A DNA stretch of 64,000 nt from an uncultured Aquimarina sp. (GTDB lineage Bacteria > Bacteroidota > Bacteroidia > Flavobacteriales > Flavobacteriaceae): contig CANMFM010000003.1 in the NCBI GenBank assembly GCA_947497175.1, positions 186,001-250,000 of the forward strand, written 5' to 3'. The position numbers and the translations under genes were made by a program. Within the stretch, counting starts at the first letter, position 1. Each line of letters begins with the position of its first letter. Below, in pieces: positions 17,480 through 25,271 of the stretch. The notes below the pieces were generated by a model. That model was not told the DNA's origin. It worked only from the letters and a program-made list of their open reading frames with translations, and searched no databases.

Positions 17480-18078
17480 TACATCCAAATTTCTATTAGG
17501 CAGCGGAAGACATTCTATAGCTTCAAAATATTTATTAGAATTAACTTTATCTCAAGAGCATATTAGCTGTAAGGCTAAAGTCTTTAATGTAAAAGCCCCA
17601 CCATTTAATAAATCTCTTTAAATAATCTTTGACAAATCAATATTAGATAAATATTCAATTTCTGAGTTTTGGTTAGAAATTATTGCAGCAGTTAACCCCC
17701 ATGCTTAATAAAGAATTAGCTGCATAATGAATTCAATCATCTTTATACTTTGTTGTATATATCCTGTTATCCCAGTTGTATGTTATTTTTTTCCGATGTT
17801 ATTAACCTAAAATAGTTACAAACAGCAGCTGAGGATTTTTTAAGCATTTCTATGAACTCAGATGCTGAAATTCCTTCAAGAAAATATCTTAGTATTGCAG
17901 TTTCGAAAAAAAAATTGGTCATTGATTCAAAATGATTGGCAATGGTATCTCCTCCATTTTTTGAATCGGTAACGTGTTCAATTTATCTTTTAAGAGTATC
18001 AAAATTCATCTCAAGAACAAAAAGATGATTTTTAGGATGTAAAGATTTATGTGGAGGTTTTCTTATTTTGTCGTTCAT
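17480..18078 (-). pseudogene. Degraded accessory gene, possibly immunity-like (Imm49-like)
   Basis: An ATG at 18078 opens MNDKIRKPPHKSLHPKNHLF, and the frame continues past a TAA into NHFESMTNFFFETAILRYFL and FIEMLKKSSAAVCNYFRLIT. After a frameshift it resumes as NQNSEIEYLSNIDLSKII and DLLNGGAFTLKTLALQLIC, with two more stops, to about 17480. The spacing of aromatic helices and YF motifs resembles Imm49-type immunity proteins, but this is a weak impression. At least four disruptions show long decay. Confidence 0.45.
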
Positions 18079-18238
18079 TTTTTAAAGACTACATCTAACT
18101 GTTTCGTATAAGAATAGTTTGGGGGTTTACGTGCTAGGATTTTCCACCGGAAAATCAGACGTAGTAAACTTGTAACTATCTTTGGTTAAGTCCAAAAATT
18201 GAGTAATTATTTGTATACATTGTTGTAAATAGTTGTTT

Positions 18239-18574
18239 TTAATTTGTTTTAGCCAATATAAAAATCAGAACGATAAATAGTCCAATAAGAATTGTTCCCA
18301 GCCAATGCCATATAGGTCTTCGTATTGTCGATTTATTTTCAACATAAAGTCTTTTTAATTCTGAATTAAATTCTTTTTTCTTTATGGTTCTTTTACAATG
18401 GCAGCATTCTCCAAATGTTTTTCTTCCTAATGGAAAAATAGGAATCCAAAAAATATGAAAATACCTCCCAAATTCTGTAATATTTTGAGTTCCTTCATTT
18501 TCACAATATTCACATTTAGCATTATCAACTCTTAATGAGCCAATGTTACTGGCTCTTAGTCCAAAAATTATCAT
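18239..18574 (-). CDS. Zinc-ribbon membrane protein
   Basis: A 111-residue protein. Two CxxC pairs, CEYC (about residues 21-24) and CCHC (about 57-60), form a zinc ribbon around the FGRYFHIFWIPIFPLGRK segment, a pattern common in Bacteroidetes zinc-ribbon proteins. One transmembrane helix (WHWLGTILIGLFIVLIFILA) closes the chain. Its function is unknown; it may be a membrane-anchored adaptor. It lies 33 nt after the lipoprotein gene on the same strand and may share its transcript. Confidence 0.75.
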   Translation of the reverse strand: MIIFGLRASNIGSLRVDNAKCEYCENEGTQNITEFGRYFHIFWIPIFPLGRKTFGECCHCKRTIKKKEFNSELKRLYVENKSTIRRPIWHWLGTILIGLFIVLIFILAKTN

Positions 18575-18606
18575 AATATAAATAGCTTAATTTGTATGTT
18601 TAGGTT

Positions 18607-19491
18607 TTATTCTATTATTAATTTGGTCGAAATATTAATTTCTTTTGATGAGTTTTTATCTTTCAGTGTTGCAGTCAATACACAAGGATTATTTATCGTT
18701 CCTTTCGTAAAAGTAATTTTAGCAGTAACCTGACTTTTCAAATCTTTAGGGTTCGCTCCTTTATCCTTATAAGCACTTAAAAGATTTGGTTTAGAAATTA
18801 TTTTGTTCCCATTTTTATCGACTAAATCAAGTGAAAAAATCGGAAAAACTTTTTCGTCAGTTAAACTCAAACCTTCAATCCCATTGAGTATCAAAATATA
18901 ACGATGTTCAGAACTTACATTATTGTCCAATACAGGTTTTTTAAGCGTTTCATCCCACAAATAGATATTAGAGTAATCGATTCCGTTAGTTTTTATGTCT
19001 AATAAATTATTTTCCTTAATTGTGAATGGGAGTTCATAATGAAATTTTCCGTCTCCTTTTACATCTTTGATCTCAATAAAAACCCTATATTTTTCATTGT
19101 TTTGATTGGGTAACGCTGCTATGAAGTTAGCTCGCAATTGAAGGGGTGAAAGATCAGTTCCATTATCTAAACCTTTAAGTAAGCCATGACTAGCAAAGAC
19201 CGTATCTTTCTCATTTTTTACAATATGCATTGAAAGTTTCGGGAATGTCTTTCCTCCTGAATTGGTTAGCCCAGAAACATTTTTAAAGATAAAATCTACT
19301 TTTTCGCCGAAAACAAATTCATTTCTATTAACTGCCTCTCCATTAATCTCTATTATAATGTCATTGACCTTAATTCCATCACCTCTAGCATATGCACCTG
19401 TTGTTAAATCGGTATTTACCGATTGGCTAAAATTGCAAGAACTATTTGTTATGATGATTATTAATAAAATGATTGATCTAATATTTTGCAT
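18607..19491 (-). CDS. Predicted lipoprotein, 294 aa, unknown function
   Basis: The N-terminus is a hydrophobic signal (SIILLIIIITNSSC), with a serine-rich lipobox placing lipidation at Cys19. The rest is beta-rich with two similar halves, each with a KxFPxxSxxxV strand (KTFPKLSMHIVKNEKDTV and KVFPIFSLDLVDKNGNKI), which suggests two tandem Ig-like domains. Location is probably the outer membrane. No enzyme motif is visible. It is followed by the zinc-ribbon gene and has no shared promoter element nearby. Confidence 0.75.
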   Translation of the reverse strand: MQNIRSIILLIIIITNSSCNFSQSVNTDLTTGAYARGDGIKVNDIIIEINGEAVNRNEFVFGEKVDFIFKNVSGLTNSGGKTFPKLSMHIVKNEKDTVFASHGLLKGLDNGTDLSPLQLRANFIAALPNQNNEKYRVFIEIKDVKGDGKFHYELPFTIKENNLLDIKTNGIDYSNIYLWDETLKKPVLDNNVSSEHRYILILNGIEGLSLTDEKVFPIFSLDLVDKNGNKIISKPNLLSAYKDKGANPKDLKSQVTAKITFTKGTINNPCVLTATLKDKNSSKEINISTKLIIE

Positions 19492-19599
19492 TGTGGTTTA
19501 ATTATTTGTTACTAAAAAATTATGTATGAGGTGCCGTATTCGAAAAGATACCAACTTTTCGAATTGACTCAGGGCCTAATTTTTATATTCTATTTTTAA

Positions 19600-20379
19600 T
19601 TAGTTTGGATACTCTAAGTTTCTTTTGATTGCTTTTTCCCATTCTTTTCCCAAAATTTTTGATACCAGATGAAAAGATGCATCCATACCAGCAGTAACCC
19701 CTCCAGATGTAATAATTTTTCCATTATCTATAAATCGGACATCACGATGTACTTTTTTAATAGCTGTATAGTTTTTCTCTAAAAGATGTAGTCCTGCACT
19801 ATGAGTTGTGGCCTCTAAATCATCTAACAACCCTAATTCCGCTAAAATAAATGCTCCTGTACATATAGACAAAATATATTCAGTATCCTTAGAGATATTT
19901 TTAATCCATTCTTTGGTTTTTTCACTTACCGCATTCCACATTCCCCCAGGAACAATCAAAATATCAGGCTTTGGTGCATTAGAAATATTATACTCAGGGT
20001 TAATACTCAGACTTGGCATCGTAGTCACTTTATTAGATGTTTGAGCAACAGTATAAACATTGAAATTTTCTCCTCCGGCGATAAAAATATCATAAGGAGC
20101 TGAATAATCTAATACTTGTGCGTGATGATAAATTAAGATAGCAACATTCAGGGGTCTATCCAATTTTTTTAAGGCTTCATTTGGGTTTACGATTTTTTCT
20201 AGTTTCATACTACAACTTGGGCAGTTACCTGGTTCGTTGAAGTGTTTACTATCTGAATCACAACCACAAGGAGCACATTGATAGATTAGAGATGAACTGT
20301 CTTGCCCAAATATGCTTGTTGGAATAACTAAAAAAAGATAAAGAAAACAAGAAAGTAAGGATATTGATTTAATTCTCAT
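19600..20379 (-). CDS. Exported DJ-1/PfpI-family protein with metal-binding N-domain
   Basis: A 259-residue protein. Residues 1-25 are a signal peptide ending in SIFGQ. Residues about 33-63 are a cysteine module, YQCAPCGCDSDS...GNCPSCSMKLEKI, like the heavy-metal-binding domain of copper ATPases. Residues about 75-255 are a DJ-1/PfpI fold with the nucleophile elbow SICTGAF (Cys about 172) and the acidic partner upstream. The mix suggests a periplasmic metal-linked hydrolase or isonitrile-hydratase-like enzyme. Two copies of the shared promoter element lie upstream, at 20446 and 20548. Confidence 0.85.
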   Translation of the reverse strand: MRIKSISLLSCFLYLFLVIPTSIFGQDSSSLIYQCAPCGCDSDSKHFNEPGNCPSCSMKLEKIVNPNEALKKLDRPLNVAILIYHHAQVLDYSAPYDIFIAGGENFNVYTVAQTSNKVTTMPSLSINPEYNISNAPKPDILIVPGGMWNAVSEKTKEWIKNISKDTEYILSICTGAFILAELGLLDDLEATTHSAGLHLLEKNYTAIKKVHRDVRFIDNGKIITSGGVTAGMDASFHLVSKILGKEWEKAIKRNLEYPN

Positions 20380-20415
20380 GATTAACTTGATACTTAAACT
20401 ATTTTTTAAGTTTTC

Positions 20416-20463
20416 AAAGGAAAGATAAATTTCAGAATAATTACCACCCTGTTTTCAGTGAAA
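20416..20463 (-). promoter_or_regulatory. Shared promoter module, copy 6
   Basis: ACCCTGTTTTCAGTGAAA at 20446-20463 matches 17 of 18 positions, 67 bp before the DJ-1 gene. The best -7 match is TTCCTTTG (20415-20422), one base off the usual 22-nt spacing. Flanking sequence (TTTCAAAGGAAAGATAAATT) is similar to that of the copies at 23745 and 31061. Confidence 0.65.
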
Positions 20464-20517
20464 TATATTATCCCCTTTGTTTACTGTCGTTTATAAAAAT
20501 GTTTGCTTTTGGCTCTT

Positions 20518-20565
20518 CAAAAGAAAATAAATTTCGTAGAATATTTCTCCCTGTTTTGAGTAAAA
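20518..20565 (-). promoter_or_regulatory. Degenerate second copy of the shared promoter module
   Basis: TCCCTGTTTTGAGTAAAA (20548-20565) matches 15 of 18 positions. TTCTTTTG on the minus strand at 20518-20525 keeps the 22-nt spacing. The flank is again AAAAGAAAATAAATTT-like, so this looks like an older duplicate about 100 bp upstream of copy 6. Confidence 0.45.
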
Positions 20566-20574
20566 ATTCAATTT

Positions 20575-20625
20575 CTTATAACGTTAAATGTATGCGTTGT
20601 CGTGAGTAAGTATGCTCTAACCAAT
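20575..20625 (-). repeat. attC-like site, degenerate
   Basis: The plus strand reads cttataacgttaaatgtatg then cgttgtcgtgagtaag. On the minus strand this gives ACAACG...CGTTATAAG, the R-type core ends seen at other gene boundaries in this block. The stem is weak. It lies just beyond the promoter copies upstream of the DJ-1 gene. Confidence 0.3.
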
Positions 20626-20756
20626 AGATCTATCTAATATATTTTTATTTCCCGTCTATTTTATAAAAATCTAGCGCCATGACAAAAAGAAAAGACCTTC
20701 TTGATCGATCACTAAACTTTGGTCTGATTTCATATACTGTTACATGCAGTATTTAT

Positions 20757-21149
20757 TTAACAATATAATTCGAAGTTCTTTTCGTGTTGAATTTTATCTC
20801 CGTAATATAAATACCAGTCAACTACTCTCTCTCCTATTTGGTCAAAAATATCATCCCAAGTATATGGCTGATTCTCAACAGAGAGTCTATCTAAATCTTC
20901 ATTAATTTTTTCGATTGTTTCACTGTCAAATAATTTTTGGTCAGATAGCTTTTCTTTTAAAAATCTAATTAAAATTCCGTGGCACTTTTCATTAAAATTT
21001 ATGTTCCCATTTCTATGAGCTTCATCCCTTAATTTCTCGATAGCTCTTAGTAATTCTCCTTGAACAAATTCCGATTGTCCAGATTTGGGAACATAGTTCT
21101 TCCAGATGAATTTAGCTTTTTCAAAATATTCTTCCTTTGTCATTTTCAT
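20757..21149 (-). CDS. Hypothetical protein, 130 aa (cassette-type)
   Basis: A cytosolic helical protein with no signal peptide. Features are FIWKNYVPKSGQSEFVQGEL near the start, GILIRFLKEKLSDQ in the middle and RVVDWYLYYGDKIQ near the end. Similar small proteins occur as accessory genes in Bacteroidetes; no function is known to me. The start MKMTKEEYF has a second ATG two codons later. A short attC-like site lies on its upstream side, between it and the cupin gene. Confidence 0.65.
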   Translation of the reverse strand: MKMTKEEYFEKAKFIWKNYVPKSGQSEFVQGELLRAIEKLRDEAHRNGNINFNEKCHGILIRFLKEKLSDQKLFDSETIEKINEDLDRLSVENQPYTWDDIFDQIGERVVDWYLYYGDKIQHEKNFELYC

Positions 21150-21173
21150 TGTTTGACTTAAGCAATTAGTTAA

Positions 21174-21213
21174 AAAATATTGGCTTGTGCAACGGTTACC
21201 ACTGTTGTGTGGC
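21174..21213 (-). repeat. Short attC-like site
   Basis: Minus-strand CACACAACAGTGGTAACC then GTTGCACAAGCC shows ACAAC and GTTG ends around a small stem (GGTTACC-type). It sits immediately beyond the cupin stop codon, where a cassette attachment site would be. Confidence 0.35.
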
Positions 21214-21218
21214 GTTTT

Positions 21219-21590
21219 TTATTCATCTAATTCGTCAAATCTATCTCCACGAGTCGTCGGTTCCGAAATCACGATAAATTCCAGATTTTCAGATTGGTCA
21301 TTTCGTATTCGATGTTTTACTTTCGGTGGAATATGAATTCCTTTCCCACATTCCACTTCAATTATTTCATTTTCAATTTCAAAGGTTGCCTTTCCGTTTA
21401 AGATTCTGAAAAACTGTTGAGAGTTATTATGGTAGTGTTTTTTCTCCTGTGTTTTTGGCGGCATTAATTCTTCAATTACGCTCAAACTTTCAGATTTCAC
21501 TAAATGCCATCCGCTACAATTGTTTCCCCAATTATAATGTTCACTATTTTCTTTAGATTTTTTCATTTCAATAGTTTTTCCAAGTGACAC
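21219..21590 (-). CDS. Cupin-domain protein
   Basis: A small single-domain cupin, 123 residues. The first cupin motif is visible as KKHYHNNSQQFFRILNGKA (metal-binding HxH with Gln/Glu and the glycine turn), and the second as GKGIHIPPKVKHRIRN (PxxxxH). The likely true start is MKKSKENSEHYN, eight residues inside the longest frame, since the first residues overlap the upstream attC-like site. Small cupins bind a metal and act as dioxygenases, isomerases or binding proteins; the substrate is unknown. Confidence 0.82.
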   Translation of the reverse strand: MSLGKTIEMKKSKENSEHYNWGNNCSGWHLVKSESLSVIEELMPPKTQEKKHYHNNSQQFFRILNGKATFEIENEIIEVECGKGIHIPPKVKHRIRNDQSENLEFIVISEPTTRGDRFDELDE

Positions 21591-21641
21591 ACAACGGTTT
21601 GAATAAAAAGCCGTTTTAATGCTTTTTATTTTTTGTTATAT
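21588..21641 (-). repeat. attC-like site between cupin and Imm11-like genes
   Basis: Stem arms AATAAAAAGC (21602-21611) and GCTTTTTATT (21621-21630) pair perfectly around a 9-nt loop. The outer ends are ACACAACGG on one side and TTGTTATAT on the other, giving complementary AACR/YGTT cores. Placement directly after the 21654-22223 stop codon matches a cassette boundary. Confidence 0.5.
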
Positions 21642-21653
21642 ATTTCTAAGGTT

Positions 21654-22223
21654 TTACAAATTATAATCCTCAGGAGGATATATTTTAACCCCTGTAATGT
21701 GAGCTTCTTCCATCTTAGTTTTTAACAAATTGCTGATAATTATTATAGGTGAAAATTCACTCAATCTGAAAATGTGTCCATAGCGTTTATTTTTTTCTAA
21801 TTTAAGAACGAGTTTATCAATTAATTCAATATCGCCATCTGGATAAAGTGCGAGTTCTGAGTTTTCCTTGTCAACACATGCAATTTTCCCTATAATGTTT
21901 GTAATTTTATAATCTTCATCAATTTCTGCAGAATCATTATTAATAAGTCGGGTTGGATAGTATCTGATGTTATCAATGTTTAATGAGTCTAAAATATTTC
22001 TTAATTTTTTATTAGTTAGTAAACCAACACGAGTAGCTACAACAATATTATCTGTTTTAAATTTGCCATCATTTGTTGAATATAATACGTCTATAATCGG
22101 TACAGATTGGATAATGTTAACTCCGTAATCAAAATTCAAGTCTAAATCTTCAATAATTTTCGGAATTCCGTCAATTGTCAACTCTTTTTCATCAGATCTT
22201 TCACTTGCTAATACCCAATACAT
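21654..22223 (-). CDS. Imm11-like (DUF1629-type) immunity protein
   Basis: A 189-residue cytosolic protein resembling the Imm11/DUF1629 family of polymorphic-toxin immunity proteins. Supporting phrases are VGLLTNKKLRNILDSLNIDN followed by YYPTRL (the family's central helix and strand), IACVDKENSEL, and the closing HIFRLSEFSPIIIISNLLKT with the AHITGVKIYPPEDY tail. No toxin is adjacent. It is flanked on both sides by attC-like hairpins, so it looks like a mobile single-gene cassette. Confidence 0.65.
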   Translation of the reverse strand: MYWVLASERSDEKELTIDGIPKIIEDLDLNFDYGVNIIQSVPIIDVLYSTNDGKFKTDNIVVATRVGLLTNKKLRNILDSLNIDNIRYYPTRLINNDSAEIDEDYKITNIIGKIACVDKENSELALYPDGDIELIDKLVLKLEKNKRYGHIFRLSEFSPIIIISNLLKTKMEEAHITGVKIYPPEDYNL

Positions 22224-22264
22224 AATTATTCAAATAAGATAATGTTTAATTTCACTTAATAATG

Positions 22265-22315
22265 TATAACGATTCAAATAAAAAGTCGTTTTAGTACTTT
22301 TTATTTTGTGTTATA
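22265..22315 (-). repeat. attC-like site with perfect 11-bp stem
   Basis: TATAAC (22265-22270) and GTTATA (22310-22315) are complementary ends. Inside, AAATAAAAAGT (22276-22286) pairs with ACTTTTTATTT (22296-22306) around a 9-nt loop nearly identical to that of the site at 21588. The two sites share design and loop, which argues for a recombination-site family rather than chance terminators. Confidence 0.55.
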
Positions 22316-22340
22316 AGGTGTTTTTTTTCTCTATTTATTA

Positions 22341-22783
22341 TTAGCCAAGTGGTTTGTCAATAATTTTAACAAAATCAAAATTGTCTACATAATGAAAGTA
22401 TAATTTTCTTATATGGCTAAATTTTTTTCTATTACCATCTATAGATTTTTTAATAACATTAATTATTTTAAGATTTTCGATTTCAAGTTCATTTGGTCAA
22501 TTGGGATATAAAGCGGGAAGTTCTATTTCAAAATCATCATAAATTACGCAGTCTAATATATTAACTACATACCCGATTTCATCTTGATTAATAGCCCTTT
22601 GTACTGCATTGTCAAAATTTTCTTGATTTAAAATCAAATCACCATACAAACTTAAATAAGGTTTAAGACTGTTTCCCAAACTACTCGTATCTTTTTCAAT
22701 AAAAACAACATCAGGATTATTTTTATAATTCACTATTTTTAGTAGTGCGTCTTCTATTTTTTTATAGTTTCAGATTCATTCAT
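22341..22783 (-). pseudogene. Hypothetical cassette gene, frameshift plus nonsense
   Basis: ATG 22783 opens MNESETIKK and hits a stop after a poly-A run. Changing one base in that run joins it to the frame KIEDALLKIVNYKNNPDVVF. That frame reads on through CVIYDDFEIELPALYPN to a TGA at 22497, then continues as PNELEIENLKIINVIKKSID and ends with DFVKIIDKPLG at 22341. Total about 147 codons. The family is not recognised. A perfect shared promoter element lies 52 bp upstream, so the gene was probably part of that regulon before it decayed. Confidence 0.65.
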
Positions 22784-22834
22784 TTTTGGATTAAATTATA
22801 AATCGAATATCTTAATATTTTAGTCCATAACCAC

Positions 22835-22852
22835 CCCCTGTTTTCAGTGAAA
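22835..22852 (-). promoter_or_regulatory. Shared promoter element, copy 7
   Basis: A perfect CCCCTGTTTTCAGTGAAA. Unlike the other copies, the sequence 22 nt downstream on the minus strand (AGATATTC) is a poor -7 box. The gene behind it is a pseudogene, so the promoter may be decaying too. Confidence 0.6.
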
Positions 22853-22870
22853 TATTTATTTCTTGTAAGA

Positions 22871-23377
22871 TTATTGCATGATGCGTTTGCTTCCCGAAGG
22901 GAGCATATGCAATATACATAGTGTTATAGCCTTTTTATTTTTTAATTCAGTCTCTGTTTGTCGCTTCTCAGTTTGAGTGTCAAAGTTTAGGCTCTTAGTC
23001 ATATGAATTGGACTATCAACTCCAATGATTTTTGAATTCTCAAATTTTTCTAATTCCAAAACTCGAAATACTTGGGAGAAAGTAATTATTTTCTCAACAT
23101 TTAGGTCAACTACTCTAATTTGTTGACTCCTATTTTTTGTCCAAATAGGGAAAGTAACTTTATCACTTTCACTATTCCAAATTGCAGGTCCGCCAGCCCA
23201 ATCACTTATTTTTATTCTTTCGTTATCTTCAATGATAAGAAAACATTCAGCTCCTAAAGGTGCTCCCATAGCTATTTCATATTGCTCTCCATATTCAATC
23301 CTTAATTTTCCATTAGGTGAAATTAAGTTCTTGTCCGAATTTGAAAAGTTCCAAGCATTTGGATAACGATTATTCAT
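22871..23377 (-). CDS. Hypothetical protein paired with DUF7660, 168 aa
   Basis: A cytosolic protein whose core is beta-rich. Recognisable pieces are NRYPNAWNFSNSDKNLIS, ISDWAGGPAIWN and VTFPIWTKNRSQQIRVVDLN. Proteins of this sort often accompany immunity genes, but I do not know the family. Its start overlaps the DUF7660 stop codon by 8 nt (ATATATGAATAATC), so translation is coupled. The last 20 residues (ITLCILHMLPSGSKRIMQ) read through a hairpin region, so the ancestral protein probably ended earlier. Confidence 0.65.
   Translation of the reverse strand: MNNRYPNAWNFSNSDKNLISPNGKLRIEYGEQYEIAMGAPLGAECFLIIEDNERIKISDWAGGPAIWNSESDKVTFPIWTKNRSQQIRVVDLNVEKIITFSQVFRVLELEKFENSKIIGVDSPIHMTKSLNFDTQTEKRQTETELKNKKAITLCILHMLPSGSKRIMQ
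22880..22930 (-). repeat. Imperfect palindrome at the 3' end of the hypothetical gene
   Basis: TTGCAT...ATGCAA arms enclose a CCCTTCGGG hairpin, and a TATAACAC end lies near 22925. It may be an attC-like site that the upstream frame reads through. One core end is not clear. Confidence 0.35.
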
Positions 23378-23618
23378 ATATTGAAGCTCCTTTTAAAATG
23401 TCAGCAAAAATGTTCCAACTAGCATTTTCTGAATTAATATTCTGATTTGTATTATCATATAATCCTTGAATATCTTCTGAATACCTAGTCATAGCTTCCA
23501 AGAAATCATTAAGATCGATGTTTTCCCAATTTTCGGAATTTTCAGTCAAATCTTTTCTAAACAGTTCAAGAAATTCAATAAATGACTTTTTATCAGTAAC
23601 CTCTTTATTCATAATCAT
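23370..23618 (-). CDS. DUF7660 family protein, 82 aa
   Basis: A small acidic protein matching DUF7660 over its whole length: SFIEFLELFRKDL, the ENWENIDLNDFLEAMTRYSE core, DIQGLYDNT and the ASWNIFADILKGASIYE end. Members are frequent next to immunity-type genes in Bacteroidetes, and a role in toxin protection is plausible but unproven. It is the first gene of a coupled pair with 22871-23377. A 44-nt palindrome ends 14 bp before the start, and the shared promoter element lies 127 bp upstream. Confidence 0.8.
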   Translation of the reverse strand: MIMNKEVTDKKSFIEFLELFRKDLTENSENWENIDLNDFLEAMTRYSEDIQGLYDNTNQNINSENASWNIFADILKGASIYE

Positions 23619-23631
23619 TCTAATTGGCTAT

Positions 23632-23675
23632 AACAAACGAGTATATAACACATATGTGTTATATACTCGTTTGTT
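23632..23675. repeat. Perfect 44-nt palindrome
   Basis: The left arm AACAAACGAGTATATAACAC then AT (23632-23653) is the exact reverse complement of the right arm (23654-23675). The outer ends are TATAAC and GTTTATA-like, as in attC sites. It stands between the shared promoter element at 23745 and the DUF7660 gene. A perfect palindrome this long would extrude as a hairpin in either strand. Confidence 0.9.
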
Positions 23676-23714
23676 TCCGTTTATAAACATTTGATTTACT
23701 TATCTTTAGATTTT

Positions 23715-23762
23715 CAAAGAAAGACAAATTTCAGAATAATTATCACCCTGTTTCCAGTGAAA
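23715..23762 (-). promoter_or_regulatory. Shared promoter module, copy 8
   Basis: ACCCTGTTTCCAGTGAAA at 23745-23762 matches 16 of 18 positions. TTTCTTTG on the minus strand at 23715-23722 keeps the 22-nt spacing, one mismatch from TAnnTTTG. It precedes the DUF7660 pair, with the palindrome lying in the leader. Confidence 0.65.
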
Positions 23763-24110
23763 AATTCTTAATTCTATAACTCTTTTAACACTCCATGCAA
23801 AGTACTTTTTAAGATCGTTGCTATATTGTGATATAATATTTTATTCAATTGTTACTGATTTATATGCTCTTCGTCATAAAATGATACGAAATCAAAATAA
23901 CGAGAGACTTTTGAAGTCTTTTGAATTCAATATTCTTAACCATTAATTAACCCATCGGCAGCTATCATTACAAATCGTGCCGTAAACAGTTTTTATATAA
24001 TCGTTTACAATATATTTGGTGACTACGAAAAATTTAATTGATGAGTAACAGTGTTCTATTCTGTTTTTCTTGGATCAAAGAAAAATTGAAAGCCTAAAAT
24101 AATTCGTATT
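23763..24110. other. Intergenic region without a recognised gene
   Basis: About 350 bp upstream of promoter copy 8 and beyond the 3' end of the 24111 pseudogene. All frames are short. No terminator of good quality or RNA gene was seen. Confidence 0.5.
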
Positions 24111-24833
24111 TCATAACTCAACATTAAGTTGATAAAGATTTTTGCCCATATTTATAATAGCATGCAACCTAAAATCCCATTTGAAGTGGTGCTCTTTGCA
24201 AGGATCAACCATTCCTGTCGAGGTAATACTTCTATTTTTATTATACCCAATAAAACTTTCCTCTATATCATTTATCATATTAGTAATTTGATCTATCCTA
24301 CCAGAGGAAATCAACGACATTAAAGTCGGGTATTTCACCCAATACTTTTGCAGTCCTCTTAAATTATATAGAGCATCATGCTCTTGAATTTGACGGTTAA
24401 AAAACAAAAACAAAGTATGCGCATTATACTCCCAAAAGGATATTTTTTCCATTTTAAATATGTCATCAAAACGCCATGCTCCAAACAGAGCTCGAGCCAA
24501 AGCCGGTTTATTGATAAGCCAGGCAAGTTGAATGGTAGTCGACAAACCATAATAATTGTGGTTATAATGTTTAACGTTTAAATAAGGCGACCCTTGACTT
24601 TTCTTAGGCAAGTGGATTATTGATTCGACTATCCCTAAGACTCTTTTGTTATTTAAAAATTTAATTCCTTCAAAGTGATTAGAGCAGGAATTTTAGGCAA
24701 TAAACAAATATGATTCTATGCATTTTTCGTAGTTATGCATTAGCAATCCATAAGCCTTCCTTTCTAATAACTTTTTAGATGTTTCTTCATGACTATCAAG
24801 AAACCAATTTGCAATATCTAATGTAAAGGACAT
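24111..24833 (-). pseudogene. Hypothetical helical protein interrupted by one in-frame TAA
   Basis: One frame runs from ATG 24833 (MSFTLDIANWFLDSHEE) to 24111, about 240 codons, with a single TAA at 24693-24695 (codon 47) between YLFIA and NSCSNHFEGIKFL. Downstream it reads LNVKHYNHNYYGLSTTIQLA and ARALFGAWRFDDIF, all plausible coding sequence. The helical, aromatic-rich chain resembles PoNi- or Imm49-type immunity proteins in general character only. If a downstream start (TTG 24611) is used, a shortened protein could still be made. Confidence 0.7.
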
Positions 24834-24845
24834 AGTTTGTATTTA

Positions 24846-25271
24846 TTATATAAATTTTACTGTAATTCCTGCTGTACCCCTTTTAGGGTCGTAATATGTT
24901 TCTATATTTCCCCATTCAAAGTTTCTTTTTGGGCTTAGATTATCCGTTAACCACTTTTCGTAGAGCTCCTGTTTACTTAGTTCACTTGCATTTGTCCAAT
25001 CACTCCATGTTCTTTTTAACTTTTTTAATGAAGAAAATCCAAAATCGATAGTATCAAGTAGGTCGCTTTTAAAACAAAATCTAAAATAGAAATATTCCCC
25101 GTTTAACTCAATCTCATTTAAATTAATCCACTTATAACCATTATTGTAATCAAAAGTTTCAATTTTAAAACTTTTAGAAAGACTAAGAGCTTCTTCAAAA
25201 GTCATTTTATAACTAAACAAATTGTCCTCAAGTCTTATTTGTCCAGATTCTATGTCAATTAGATTATTCAT
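24846..25271 (-). CDS. Hypothetical protein paired with a DUF7660 remnant, 141 aa
   Basis: A cytosolic protein with LIDIESGQIRLEDNLFSYK at the start, a central YFYFRFCFKSDLLDTIDFGF strand pair and a RNFEWGNIETYYDPKRGTAG end. I do not recognise a named family, although the layout (amphipathic beta strands, a W-rich helix TWSDWTNASELSKQEL) is common in bacterial immunity-type proteins. Its start overlaps the stop of a degraded DUF7660 gene by 8 nt, exactly as in the intact pair at 22871-23618. Confidence 0.65.
   Translation of the reverse strand: MNNLIDIESGQIRLEDNLFSYKMTFEEALSLSKSFKIETFDYNNGYKWINLNEIELNGEYFYFRFCFKSDLLDTIDFGFSSLKKLKRTWSDWTNASELSKQELYEKWLTDNLSPKRNFEWGNIETYYDPKRGTAGITVKFI

Noticed and set aside
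21602..21630. Hairpins at 21602 and 22276 as simple transcription terminators.
   Set aside because: The stems are A/T-rich with long identical loops and have complementary outer ends, which terminators lack. A double role as terminator cannot be excluded.
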